The notes beneath the pieces were generated by a model. The model worked only from the letters and a program-made list of their open reading frames with translations. It had not been told where the DNA came from and made no database searches. The position numbers were made by a program, and so were the translations under genes. From UMGS1649 sp045651205 (GTDB lineage: Bacteria > Bacillota > Clostridia > TANB77 > CAG-465), in NCBI GenBank assembly GCA_045651205.1, contig JAZRSA010000050.1, positions 1 to 64,000 on the forward strand: 64,000 bases of DNA, in the 5' to 3' direction. How positions within the stretch are numbered: position 1 is the first letter of the stretch; each line of letters opens with the position of its first letter. Shown here one piece after another: positions 25,882 to 34,821 of this stretch.

Positions 25882-25910
25882 ATTATACCATATTTTTAAG
25901 CGTTTTGCAA
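25882..25910 (-). promoter_or_regulatory. Sigma-A promoter of the two-gene cassette
   Basis: Minus-strand TTGCAA (25905-25910), 17-bp spacer, TATAAT (25882-25887). The -35 touches the terminator of the preceding DHHW gene. Confidence 0.82.
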
Positions 25911-25944
25911 ATAGCACCCTACCATACCTAGTAGAGTGCTATTT
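25909..25944 (-). terminator. Terminator of the MBOAT/DHHW operon
   Basis: A 14-bp stem with one mismatch (25909-25922 with 25931-25944, AAATAGCACCCTAC/GTAGAGTGCTATTT) just after the DHHW stop. Confidence 0.75.
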
Positions 25945-25961
25945 TATTTATATTTACAATA

Positions 25962-27128
25962 TTATTCTTTTATCCCTAAATGCTCTTTCATACTGCTTAT
26001 ACCAAACGCTCCTGTAGATTGAGCACATATATATATTGTGTAGTCTATATCATATTCTTTTACATAGTCTGCTATACTTTTACCTGTTTTGTTATGTCTG
26101 TAATCTATAGATACCATCTTGTTAAACTTATGTACAGATAAAGCTTCTAATATGTTTGTATATGACGAACCCACAAATAATATGTTTGGCGCATCATCAT
26201 TATCTGTGTCTATAACTGTTTCTGCCATATCGTCTCCCATATATGCTGAGGCATATGTATTACCTTCACCAAGAACCGGGACTGCATTAATCTCACCTTC
26301 GTCCCATCTTATATATTTAACCTCATCACCCATATATACAAGATTTAATTCTTCTTCTGCAGACTTTACACTTTGCCCTACTTTTCTATTAAAAGCTCCA
26401 TTTATAGCCTTAGATATTATAACATATTCTTCTTCTAATTTACCAACTTTAATATTGTATCCATCTTTATTTATTCTATCTACTAGATACTCAAAAACAG
26501 GATATGCTCCTCTAATGTTCATATGGTGATCCGTTTTGTAATATGGAGCATCTACTTTATCTTTTAGAATGCTATACGCATCTATAAACTCAATATATTC
26601 ACCTTTGTTTTCTTCTATTGCTTTTACTCTATTTAAATATGTAGTTGTTCCTTTAATGTATGACTCAGGAAGATATTTTTCCATCATAACATCTTTTCTA
26701 GGAATAGATAAAAAGATAAATTTAGATCCATTTTTAGTTACTTCTTTTGCAACTTCATTCATTTCATTTTTAACTACATTTACAATACTATTTATTGTTT
26801 TTGTTTCGTTTGTAGTTATTTGTGGAGATAAGAAAAGTTCGTTATTTTCACCTTTTACAACATCGCCCGTATATTTTTGAAGATTCATAAGATAATATAG
26901 CTTAATAAAATCTTCTCTAAATGCCAATTGGTCAGAAAAAGCATTTGTTAATTCTGTATAATATTCTGTGCTTAATACACTTTTTATTGTTGTTTTAGGG
27001 AACTGTGTAAGTCTTCTTCCCTCTTTTTTGCTTAGTTCATTATTATTAGTTATTGTGATGATTGCCATTACAAAAATAATTAATATGAACAAAGAACAAA
27101 ATGTTATTCTAATTATTTTTTCTTTCAT
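25962..27128 (-). CDS. DHHW-family protein, AlgJ/AlgX-like O-acetylation partner
   Basis: The 388-residue protein has an N-terminal membrane anchor (residues about 7-28) and an extracytoplasmic SGNH-hydrolase-like domain. It has the family marks NNELSKKEGRRLTQFP, the catalytic DHH pair in YKTDHHMNIRGAY, and GSSYTN where the nucleophile Ser is expected. Such proteins work with an MBOAT channel to move acetyl groups onto an extracellular polysaccharide or wall polymer. It starts 9 nt after the MBOAT gene, so the two are one operon. The polymer is unknown. Confidence 0.87.
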   Translation of the reverse strand: MKEKIIRITFCSLFILIIFVMAIITITNNNELSKKEGRRLTQFPKTTIKSVLSTEYYTELTNAFSDQLAFREDFIKLYYLMNLQKYTGDVVKGENNELFLSPQITTNETKTINSIVNVVKNEMNEVAKEVTKNGSKFIFLSIPRKDVMMEKYLPESYIKGTTTYLNRVKAIEENKGEYIEFIDAYSILKDKVDAPYYKTDHHMNIRGAYPVFEYLVDRINKDGYNIKVGKLEEEYVIISKAINGAFNRKVGQSVKSAEEELNLVYMGDEVKYIRWDEGEINAVPVLGEGNTYASAYMGDDMAETVIDTDNDDAPNILFVGSSYTNILEALSVHKFNKMVSIDYRHNKTGKSIADYVKEYDIDYTIYICAQSTGAFGISSMKEHLGIKE

Positions 27129-27137
27129 GGTTCACCT

Positions 27138-28541
27138 CTAAAATCTAAAATATATAAACGGATTGTATGTAGCTTGAGATAAGAATGCTATTGCTATAAC
27201 AAACATACCAAGCACAAATCCATAATACATAATTTGTACAAATATATTTTCTTTGTATTTAGTCATTACAATATTTCTAATCCATGGAAATACTGGAATA
27301 GAAAGTATAATTCCCATTAGTAAATATGCTCCATAGCTACTTAAGTATATAGCTACTTGTTGCCATGTTATATCTGTTATATATGGTACAAGCATCGCTT
27401 TAAGTACACGTACTACTTCTGTCATACCAGTACATCTAAATAGCACCCAACCAAATAATACAACAATTAATGTGTATACGTGTCCTACAAATTTAGGCAT
27501 CTTGTCTAACCATTTCTTAAGCACAAACTTTTCTAGTATAAGGAAAGCAAAATAGTATAGTCCCCATAGCAAGAAGTTTACAGCTGCGCCATGCCAAATA
27601 CCAGTTAACGCCCATACAACAAATAAATTTATTATTTGTCTTGCTACACCTTTTCTATTTCCGCCAAGTGGAATATATACATAATCTCTAAACCATGTAG
27701 ATAAAGATATATGCCATCTTCTCCAAAACTCTGTAACAGATTTAGCTATGTATGGATAGTTAAAGTTTTCTTCAAAGTTAAATCCAAATATTTTACCTAA
27801 ACCTATTGCCATATCTGAATATGCAGAGAAATCAAAATATATTTGAAGTGAGTAAGCAATTGCTCCAAGCCAAGCTAGTGGAGTTTCAAGTGCTTCGGCA
27901 CCAAATATTACATCAGCAAGTTTACCTGTGTTATTTGCTATTATTAGCTTTTTACAAAGACCAAATATAAATCTCTCTATACCATCTGTAAATGATTGTA
28001 ATGTAACTGTTCTCTTGGTTATTTCTTCTGCAACAGTTTGGTATCTAACAATAGGTCCTGCAACAAGTTGCGGAAACATACTTACATATAAAAGCACAAA
28101 AAACGGATTCTTCTCTGCCTTAACCTCTTTTCTATACACATCTATTACATAGCTCATTGCTTGGAAGGTATAGAAAGATATTCCTATCGGCAACACAATA
28201 TTAGGTACAGGAATTTTAAGTCCTGCTAATCTGTTAATTATTTCTACAGTAAATCCTGTATATTTGAAATAGAATAAAGTTCCTATGTTTAATACTACTG
28301 TAAGTATTAACAGCCATTTTCTTTTCTTTTCGCTTTTTATTTTATCTATAAACATTGCTGCTAAATAATCTAGCATTACGACAGTTATCATCATCGCTAA
28401 AAGTTTTGGCCCACCAAAACCATAGAATATTAAACTAAATGCAAGCAACACATAATTTTTATATTTATCCTTTGCTAAAAAATATAATGCTAGCAAAGCT
28501 GGTAAAAATCCAAATAAAAATACCGCACTACTAAATACCAT
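27138..28541 (-). CDS. MBOAT-family O-acyltransferase (AlgI/DltB-like)
   Basis: An integral membrane acyltransferase that carries acyl groups across the membrane. I start it at the ATG at 28541 (GGAG 7 nt upstream) rather than an upstream in-frame codon lying in the promoter leader; the product is 467 residues, 10 to 12 membrane helices. The MBOAT signature with the catalytic His is ALTGIWHGAAVNFLLWG, preceded by the FWRRWHISLSTWFRDYVYIP motif, which is diagnostic for AlgI-type proteins. The pair with DHHW implies acetylation of a glycan. Confidence 0.93.
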   Translation of the reverse strand: MVFSSAVFLFGFLPALLALYFLAKDKYKNYVLLAFSLIFYGFGGPKLLAMMITVVMLDYLAAMFIDKIKSEKKRKWLLILTVVLNIGTLFYFKYTGFTVEIINRLAGLKIPVPNIVLPIGISFYTFQAMSYVIDVYRKEVKAEKNPFFVLLYVSMFPQLVAGPIVRYQTVAEEITKRTVTLQSFTDGIERFIFGLCKKLIIANNTGKLADVIFGAEALETPLAWLGAIAYSLQIYFDFSAYSDMAIGLGKIFGFNFEENFNYPYIAKSVTEFWRRWHISLSTWFRDYVYIPLGGNRKGVARQIINLFVVWALTGIWHGAAVNFLLWGLYYFAFLILEKFVLKKWLDKMPKFVGHVYTLIVVLFGWVLFRCTGMTEVVRVLKAMLVPYITDITWQQVAIYLSSYGAYLLMGIILSIPVFPWIRNIVMTKYKENIFVQIMYYGFVLGMFVIAIAFLSQATYNPFIYFRF

Positions 28542-28564
28542 AATTTTCTCCTTTATGCTAATAT

Positions 28565-28593
28565 ATTTTAACACAATATATTATTTGTTGCAA
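28565..28593 (-). promoter_or_regulatory. Sigma-A promoter of the MBOAT/DHHW operon
   Basis: Minus-strand TTGCAA (28588-28593), 17-bp spacer, TAAAAT (28565-28570). Confidence 0.7.
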
Positions 28594-28604
28594 ACATACA
28601 AATA

Positions 28605-28632
28605 AAAAAGCACGCATTACTGCGTACTTTTT
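28605..28632 (-). terminator. Terminator after the Ig-like pilin-type gene
   Basis: A 12-bp stem (28605-28616 with 28621-28632) with one mismatch, followed by TTTTTTATTTG on the minus strand. Confidence 0.82.
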
Positions 28633-28637
28633 ATTTA

Positions 28638-30206
28638 TTATTCTGCTACGATATATACATTAAATCCATCTTCAGAATGTACTTTTACAAGTCTGCCCGG
28701 CAAATCATGATTAGACCAAATTAGCGAACCTGGTACAAATTGGAACGATCCTAACATATCCCAATATTGTAAGGTTACATTAATTGCTACAGTAAACGCT
28801 CCACCTTCAGTATAGACATTATTTGCATCAAACATCATTATTTCAGCTGAACCTATAATTAAATCTGATTGCGTTAATTCTCTAAATACATTTACATATC
28901 TGCTTCTATCATATCCATTGTCTAATATTGTACTATATTTTTGGTTAGATACCGTAATTGTTCCCGATGTGCTATGAACATTTATTGTTCCATTTCCATT
29001 TATTTGATACATAGGGCACTTATTACCACTCATTAATGCCGCTTTACCATCATATATATCTCCTGTAGAATAGAATGTTGTTGACGTTGTTACATATGTT
29101 CCTAAATTTATATATATCCAACTTCCTTTTCTAAATTTTAATCCCATTGCATCATATTCTGCTTTTGTCATACCAGCTTTTAATACATACACTGGATTAT
29201 AATTTTTATCCATAGCATCACACAGCATTGTATATTCAGATATATTTGATGACCATTCAACCGTACATGAATAATCTGAAATTGTAAACGGTCTATTTGC
29301 AACCAATGGAGTGCTTCCAGTAATCACCTTTTCAGTTACTGTAACTACACAACTTGCTATAATATTACCAACTTTAGCTTTTATTGTTGCCTTACCTGCT
29401 GATTTCATAGTTATTATTGCGTTATTACCGCTGCCACTTACAGTTGCTACACTCGTATTATTACTGCTCCAGATTATATCTCCTGTTAAATTGTGTTTCG
29501 TTGCTGTTAATGTTGCAGTAGCTGTTGATCCACTTTTCAATTCTTGGGATATTGTTGCTTTATCTAATATTATTGCTGGCTCTATACCTGTTGTTGTAAC
29601 TTGACATACCGCTTTAGCACCACCATAAATTGCATATATGCTTGCCGTTCCAATTCCTTTTAAAGTTACTGTTGCACCTTCATTTGTTCCACTTACAATC
29701 GCTACATTAACATTGCTTGAATACCAAGTTATATCTCCCTTTATATTACTTGATGTTACTGTAATATTTTTAGTAATAGGTCCATTTGTAACATCCCCAG
29801 TCAATGTGGTTGGTGCTATTGCTAAAGTCGCATCAGATGTTCCTAATGAAATTACCAAATTAGATTCTCCATCTTGCATTATATTTACTACATATCCAGT
29901 TTTTGTAGTTACTGTTTTACTATAATCTGGATTTATTATTTCATTTAGTTCTATAATTCCTTTGTTTTTCAATTCCGCAATATAACTATCTACCGTTATC
30001 TCGCCAAAACTTCTACCTAACAGTTGATTCTTTACTGTTATTAATCTAGTATATTCACTTTCATAATTTGTATCACTTACTACATTTTTTGAACGTCCTA
30101 TTATTCCACTATCTTCTAATGCAATTATTACTGCCGCTGCAAGTATTGCCATTACAAGTATAGTTATACTCAGAACTATCATTGAAATTCCTTGTTTCTT
30201 ATTCAT
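28638..30206 (-). CDS. Surface protein with pilin-like N-terminus and two Ig-like (BIG2) domains
   Basis: The first 35 residues, MNKKQGISMIVLSITILVM onwards, mirror a type IV prepilin: short basic leader, Gly, then about 22 hydrophobic residues that continue into a helix. The usual Glu at +5 is absent. Two bacterial Ig-like repeats follow (about residues 130-210 and 215-295; hallmark SNVNVAIVSG and NNTSVATVSGSG with the alternating Gly-x-A-T-I core). The C-terminal 225 residues are unassigned and rich in aromatic residues. It shares the N-terminal design with the 337-residue protein near 60 kb. No pilus assembly genes are in the window. Confidence 0.82.
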   Translation of the reverse strand: MNKKQGISMIVLSITILVMAILAAAVIIALEDSGIIGRSKNVVSDTNYESEYTRLITVKNQLLGRSFGEITVDSYIAELKNKGIIELNEIINPDYSKTVTTKTGYVVNIMQDGESNLVISLGTSDATLAIAPTTLTGDVTNGPITKNITVTSSNIKGDITWYSSNVNVAIVSGTNEGATVTLKGIGTASIYAIYGGAKAVCQVTTTGIEPAIILDKATISQELKSGSTATATLTATKHNLTGDIIWSSNNTSVATVSGSGNNAIITMKSAGKATIKAKVGNIIASCVVTVTEKVITGSTPLVANRPFTISDYSCTVEWSSNISEYTMLCDAMDKNYNPVYVLKAGMTKAEYDAMGLKFRKGSWIYINLGTYVTTSTTFYSTGDIYDGKAALMSGNKCPMYQINGNGTINVHSTSGTITVSNQKYSTILDNGYDRSRYVNVFRELTQSDLIIGSAEIMMFDANNVYTEGGAFTVAINVTLQYWDMLGSFQFVPGSLIWSNHDLPGRLVKVHSEDGFNVYIVAE

Positions 30207-30227
30207 ATATCTACCTCTTAAAATATT

Positions 30228-30258
30228 ATAAGATTAGTTTATATCAAACTAATCTTAT
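30228..30258 (-). terminator. Terminator-like hairpin ending the rpoZ-fmt operon
   Basis: A perfect 13-bp stem (30228-30240 with 30246-30258, ATAAGATTAGTTT) follows the thioesterase gene on the minus strand; the trailing T run is weak (AATATTTT). Confidence 0.65.
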
Positions 30259-30278
30259 AGTCAATTAATACTTAATAT

Positions 30279-31001
30279 TTATATCATTTCAATTAATGCA
30301 TGTACCGTTTTATCGTCTTCGCTTGTTATTACTATAATATGCTTATCATCTACATTTGCATATTTACATTTTACTATTTCGCCTAATTTTATTTCTTTTT
30401 TATATGTTATTCTAACATCGTTAAATAGTCTTTTTTCATATACTTCATCTGGTAAAACTTCATACGCTAAATCTAAATAATAAAGATTATGCATATGCCC
30501 TATGAAATCTATATCTTTTCTTCTTACAGTATACAATATTTCGTTTGTATATGTTTCAGGAATTTTTATTTTTTCTAATTCTTCTTCAAACACTCTATTT
30601 TCTGGTTCAGATTGATACTTAGATATCATTTCTTCATCTGGTTTTACTATGCTTCCTTTTTCTGTATTTATTAACAACCATTTAGATGTTCCAATTACAC
30701 AAAGTTCGCCTTTAGAATTATACATTTTGAAATCTCTACTTGCATAGTATTTTTCTATACTTGCAGACCAAGTATCTATTGTTAGTTCTTCACCATATTC
30801 TATTCTTTTTATAGATTTTATTTTCCATTCTAAAAGTATCCAAGATAAATGTGTTTCATTGCTATTATTTAATCCATAACCAAGGCTATCTGAATGATGT
30901 CCTGCTATGTTTTCAAAAAATTTAAGAATAGCTTTATTACCCAAAATATTGTCTTTTTCTATATCTTTTAATCCAATTTTAACCGTTTCCTTAAATATCA
31001 T
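30279..31001 (-). CDS. Acyl-ACP thioesterase
   Basis: A 240-residue double-hotdog thioesterase of the FatA/FatB type that releases fatty acids from acyl carrier protein. The N-terminal hotdog contains NKAILKFFENIAGHHSD and LLEWKIKSIKRIEYGEEL; the second begins TYTNEILYTVRRKDIDFIGH. The catalytic Asn-His region is seen as GHMHNLYYLDLAYE (N of HNLYY). It overlaps the fmt stop by 4 nt (ATGA), so translation is coupled. Its presence at the end of the def-fmt operon is not the usual Firmicute arrangement. Confidence 0.88.
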   Translation of the reverse strand: MIFKETVKIGLKDIEKDNILGNKAILKFFENIAGHHSDSLGYGLNNSNETHLSWILLEWKIKSIKRIEYGEELTIDTWSASIEKYYASRDFKMYNSKGELCVIGTSKWLLINTEKGSIVKPDEEMISKYQSEPENRVFEEELEKIKIPETYTNEILYTVRRKDIDFIGHMHNLYYLDLAYEVLPDEVYEKRLFNDVRITYKKEIKLGEIVKCKYANVDDKHIIVITSEDDKTVHALIEMI

Positions 31002-31966
31002 ATGAATAGTTCTCCTGTTTGTATTTTACCACCACGGATGTAATCTCCGCAGTTCATAAGTTTAGAACCAGCTGGTTTTATTTCCTTTAAGTTAATAAAT
31101 CCATCATTACACTTTACTGCTAGTATGTTCTTTTTATCGTTTAGATATACAACTTCTCCACATTTTGCAGCACTATAATCTTCTTCTAATTCCACTCTTT
31201 CAGCAAGATATATCTTGTATGTTTTTTCTTCATCTATTAAACACCAAGCCGATGGAAATGGATTTGTTCCTCTAATTAAATTTACAAGTGTGTCTACATC
31301 TTTTGTAAAATCTAATTTTGTATTATCTTTTTCTAACATTGGAGCCATTGTACATTCATCTGGTTGAACAGTGCTTTCAAGCACTCCATCATTTGCTAGT
31401 AATCTTTCTAAATCTTTTACAAGTGTGTTTGCGCCTAAAACCATCAATTTATCATGGAGTGTGCCATATGTATCTAACGGCTCTATTTCTACTTCTGCTT
31501 TAGTTATCATATTACCTGTATCCATACCTTCATCCATAAACATAGTAGTTACACCTGTAACTTTATCTCCATTTATTACAGACCATTGTATAGGAGCTGC
31601 TCCTCTATAGTTTGGAAGTAATGAGCCATGTACATTTATGCATCCAAATCTAGGGAAGTCTAATACATACTTAGGAAGTATTTTTCCATATGCGACAACT
31701 ACTATTAAATCCGGATTTAATGTATTTAACATCTCTTTTACTTCTTCATTATTTCTTAATTTAACTGGTTGATATACAGGTATATTATGTGACTCAGCAT
31801 ATTCCTTTACAGGAGGAGCCATAAGCTTCATACCTCTGCCCTTTGGTTTATCTGGTTGGCAGAATACTCCTACAACATTAAAAGCGTTATCTACTAACGC
31901 TTCTAAACTTCCTTTTGCATAATCCGGAGTACCCATAAATACTATTCTTAAATCTTGTTTTAACAT
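30998..31966 (-). CDS. fmt: Methionyl-tRNA formyltransferase
   Basis: Fmt formylates initiator Met-tRNA using 10-formyl-THF. The 322-residue protein has the Rossmann start RIVFMGTPDYA, the SLLP hallmark with catalytic Asn and His in INVHGSLLPNYRGAAPI, and the catalytic Asp region MDEGMDTG. The C-terminal OB-like tRNA-binding domain runs from about residue 210. It sits 12 nt after def. Its substrate tRNA is also encoded in this window at 50.3 kb. Confidence 0.96.
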   Translation of the reverse strand: MLKQDLRIVFMGTPDYAKGSLEALVDNAFNVVGVFCQPDKPKGRGMKLMAPPVKEYAESHNIPVYQPVKLRNNEEVKEMLNTLNPDLIVVVAYGKILPKYVLDFPRFGCINVHGSLLPNYRGAAPIQWSVINGDKVTGVTTMFMDEGMDTGNMITKAEVEIEPLDTYGTLHDKLMVLGANTLVKDLERLLANDGVLESTVQPDECTMAPMLEKDNTKLDFTKDVDTLVNLIRGTNPFPSAWCLIDEEKTYKIYLAERVELEEDYSAAKCGEVVYLNDKKNILAVKCNDGFINLKEIKPAGSKLMNCGDYIRGGKIQTGELFI

Positions 31967-31978
31967 TTATGTTATATC

Positions 31979-32530
31979 CTACTTTCTTTTACATTTTTTA
32001 TTTTTCTTGTTTGCCTTTTCTTGTTCTTTTCTTTCTAATTCTTCGGCTTCACGTTTTGCTGCTTCTATTTCTTCATCGCTTAATTTATATACATCATAAG
32101 CTTTGTCTAAGAAAAGCACGCCATCTAAGTGATCAATCTCGTGGCAAAGAATGACAGCCTCTAAATCTTCTGCTTTTATTGTTTGTTTCTTGCCATCTAT
32201 ATCAAAATACTCAACTGTAACAGTTTTAGGTCTATCTACATTTCCAAATACATTTGGTGAACTTAGACAGCCTTCTTCACCAGTTTGTGAACCAGATTTT
32301 TTAGTAATAACTGGGTTAATTAACACTCTTGGTCCTGTTCCTGGATCTATTACAATTATTCTTTTAAGTATTCCTACTTGTGGCGCAGCAAGTCCAACAC
32401 CATCATATTTATACATAGTATCTATCATATCTAGTGCTAACTCACGTATTTTATTGTCTATTTCTTCTATTTCTCTAGAGCGTTTTCTTAAAACTTCATC
32501 TGTATCATATCTAACATTTCTAATTGCCAT
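31979..32530 (-). CDS. def: Peptide deformylase
   Basis: Removes the formyl group from nascent proteins. All three metal-site motifs are present: GVGLAAPQVG, EEGCLSSP (Cys ligand) and CHEIDHLDG (HExxH). At 183 residues it is slightly longer than usual because of a Lys/Glu-rich tail (after about residue 155; ends KKNKKCKRK). Paired with fmt as in most bacteria. Confidence 0.96.
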   Translation of the reverse strand: MAIRNVRYDTDEVLRKRSREIEEIDNKIRELALDMIDTMYKYDGVGLAAPQVGILKRIIVIDPGTGPRVLINPVITKKSGSQTGEEGCLSSPNVFGNVDRPKTVTVEYFDIDGKKQTIKAEDLEAVILCHEIDHLDGVLFLDKAYDVYKLSDEEIEAAKREAEELERKEQEKANKKNKKCKRK

Positions 32531-32555
32531 ATTTTATTCCTTCTATTCTTTTTAT

Positions 32556-34790
32556 TTATCCAAGTCTTACAGGGTTCTTTACAACTGATGCTGTAACACT
32601 TACATCTTTAATTTTATCATAAATATCCATATTTTCAATGAGTTTGTCTAAAACTTTGTTATCTACTTTAGTTTTAATTATCATTTGTATTCTATATTTG
32701 TTATTTATTTTACTTACAAAAGGAGCTTTAGGAGAATATACTTTATACAAATTCTTCTCTTTGTTAAATATATTATATATTTTTTCACTATCCTTCATAA
32801 GCTTTGCTTTATCCTTAGATGTTAGTTCTACTACGACTATATCTACAAACGGTGGATATCCCGCCATCTGTCTAAATTTAATTTCTTGTTCGTAAAAATC
32901 TAAATATGAGTTTTCACTTACAGAACTTAAGATATAGTTTTCTGTATCGTAAGCTTGAAGAATAACTCTACCTTTTTTGTCTCCACGACCAGCACGTCCT
33001 GCTACTTGAAGCAGATTAGAAAAAGCTTTTTCTGAAACAGTATAATCATCTCCTGCCATATAGTCTGCATTAACTACACCTACAAGTGTAACATTTGCTA
33101 TGTCATGGCCCTTGCTTATCATCTGAGTACCAACAAGAACATCTACATTCTTATCCTTGAACTCATTTAATATTCTTTCGTGCGAACCTCTCTTTACAGT
33201 TGTGTCCATATCTAATCTTAATGTAGTTATTCCTGGGAATGTTTCTAAAAGTTCTTTTTCGACTCTTTCAGTTCCCATTCCACCTTCTTCTAAAGTGTCT
33301 GCTGAACATATTGGACAAACATCACTTAACTTTTCACAATACGAACAATAGTGACAAAGCAGCAGTCCATTCTTTCTATGGTATGTTAAATTAACATCAC
33401 AATTAGGACATCTGAGTGTCTTTCCACATGTTTTACAAGTTATGTATGAAGAAAAGCCACGTCTATTTAAGAATACAAAAGCTTGCTCTTTCCTTTTTAA
33501 ATTTTCTTCAATTTCCTCTTTAAGTCTTGTAGATAATATTCTAGATTTGTTTATAACTGCATCTTGTTTCATATCTACAATCTCTACTTCTGGCACTACA
33601 CTTGTACCAGGTCTTGTTAGCATAGAATAATAGTCTATCTTTTCTTCCATAGCTTTATACATCGTACATACATCTGGAGTTGCTGAACCTAATACAAGAT
33701 TTGCATTATTTAGATATGCAAGTCTTGTTGCAACCTCGCGTGTATTATATTTTGGTGTAGTCTGTGATATATAGCTTGAATCGTGTTCTTCGTCTATTAT
33801 TATTAATCCTAAATTCTTAAATGGTACAAACAGTGCTGATCTTGGCCCTATTACTATTTTTGCTTTACCATTTACAATTCTTTTATATTCTGTTTGTCTT
33901 TCTAAAGCAGTCATTTTACTATGAAGTACTGAAACTACTTCTCCAAAACGAGATATAAATCTACGTTTTGTTTGGTCTGTTAAAGATATTTCAGGTACAA
34001 GTACTATTGCATCTTTTCCTCTGTTTAAACACTCTTCAATTATTTGCAAATATACTTCTGTTTTGCCACTACCTGTAATACCATGTATTAAAGATACTTT
34101 GAAAGTTTCTAGATTTCTAATTATTCCATCAATAGTTCTTTTTTGTTCTCTTGTTGGAATTAGTTTTTCTGTTCTTGCTATTTTAGAATAATCTTCAATT
34201 GTAGTATCTTGTTTTATAAGTTTTATATATCCTTTTTCTTGTACCGTTTTAATTATATTTCTAAAAATACCAAGTGTATTAATTATATCTTCTATTGGTA
34301 TATTGTTGTTTTCTTCAAGTTCTCTTAATAGCTTAATATGTCTTGCGCTTGTTATCTTTTTACATTCTATATCTTGTTCTATTTCTTCTTTAGTTCTATC
34401 TAATGTTACAACTGTTATTTGCTTACCCACTAATTCTTTTTGTTCTAACTTTTTATTTGGCGTTGGTGGTAACATTAATTTAAATGCCGTATATACGTTA
34501 CAAAAGTACATTTTAGACATCCATTTAGCAAGGCTAAGTCTTTTCTCATCTAAATAGCTATTTTCATCTAAAATCTCTTCTATACATTTTAATTTATCTA
34601 GCTTGTCCGATTCTTCATCTTTTAATATTTTAACAATTATGCCTTCACGGCTACTTCCTTTTCCACTTCCAAAATTTACTCTTACTCTTTTTCCAATCTC
34701 TACATCTTGTTCGTGTTCAGACTTAATTTTGTAATCATAAACCTTATTAAGTTTATGTACCGCATTATCTATTAAAATTTTAACTACCAC
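32556..34790 (-). CDS. priA: Primosomal helicase PriA
   Basis: PriA restarts stalled replication forks by loading the replicative helicase. I use the GTG start at 34790, exactly placed after GGAGGTGATTT, giving 744 residues; a TTG five codons earlier lacks this. Motifs: 3'-end-binding N-terminal domain, Walker A HGITGSGKTEVY, DEEH box IIDEEHDSSY, GSATPD, and two zinc knuckle groups around CKTCGKTLRCPNCD and LLCHYC...CPIC. Helicase motif VI is QVAGRAGRG. Order rpoZ-x-priA-def-fmt is standard for Firmicutes. Confidence 0.96.
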   Translation of the reverse strand: MVVKILIDNAVHKLNKVYDYKIKSEHEQDVEIGKRVRVNFGSGKGSSREGIIVKILKDEESDKLDKLKCIEEILDENSYLDEKRLSLAKWMSKMYFCNVYTAFKLMLPPTPNKKLEQKELVGKQITVVTLDRTKEEIEQDIECKKITSARHIKLLRELEENNNIPIEDIINTLGIFRNIIKTVQEKGYIKLIKQDTTIEDYSKIARTEKLIPTREQKRTIDGIIRNLETFKVSLIHGITGSGKTEVYLQIIEECLNRGKDAIVLVPEISLTDQTKRRFISRFGEVVSVLHSKMTALERQTEYKRIVNGKAKIVIGPRSALFVPFKNLGLIIIDEEHDSSYISQTTPKYNTREVATRLAYLNNANLVLGSATPDVCTMYKAMEEKIDYYSMLTRPGTSVVPEVEIVDMKQDAVINKSRILSTRLKEEIEENLKRKEQAFVFLNRRGFSSYITCKTCGKTLRCPNCDVNLTYHRKNGLLLCHYCSYCEKLSDVCPICSADTLEEGGMGTERVEKELLETFPGITTLRLDMDTTVKRGSHERILNEFKDKNVDVLVGTQMISKGHDIANVTLVGVVNADYMAGDDYTVSEKAFSNLLQVAGRAGRGDKKGRVILQAYDTENYILSSVSENSYLDFYEQEIKFRQMAGYPPFVDIVVVELTSKDKAKLMKDSEKIYNIFNKEKNLYKVYSPKAPFVSKINNKYRIQMIIKTKVDNKVLDKLIENMDIYDKIKDVSVTASVVKNPVRLG

Positions 34791-34821
34791 CAAATCACCT
34801 CCCAACTATGACAAAAGAGGG

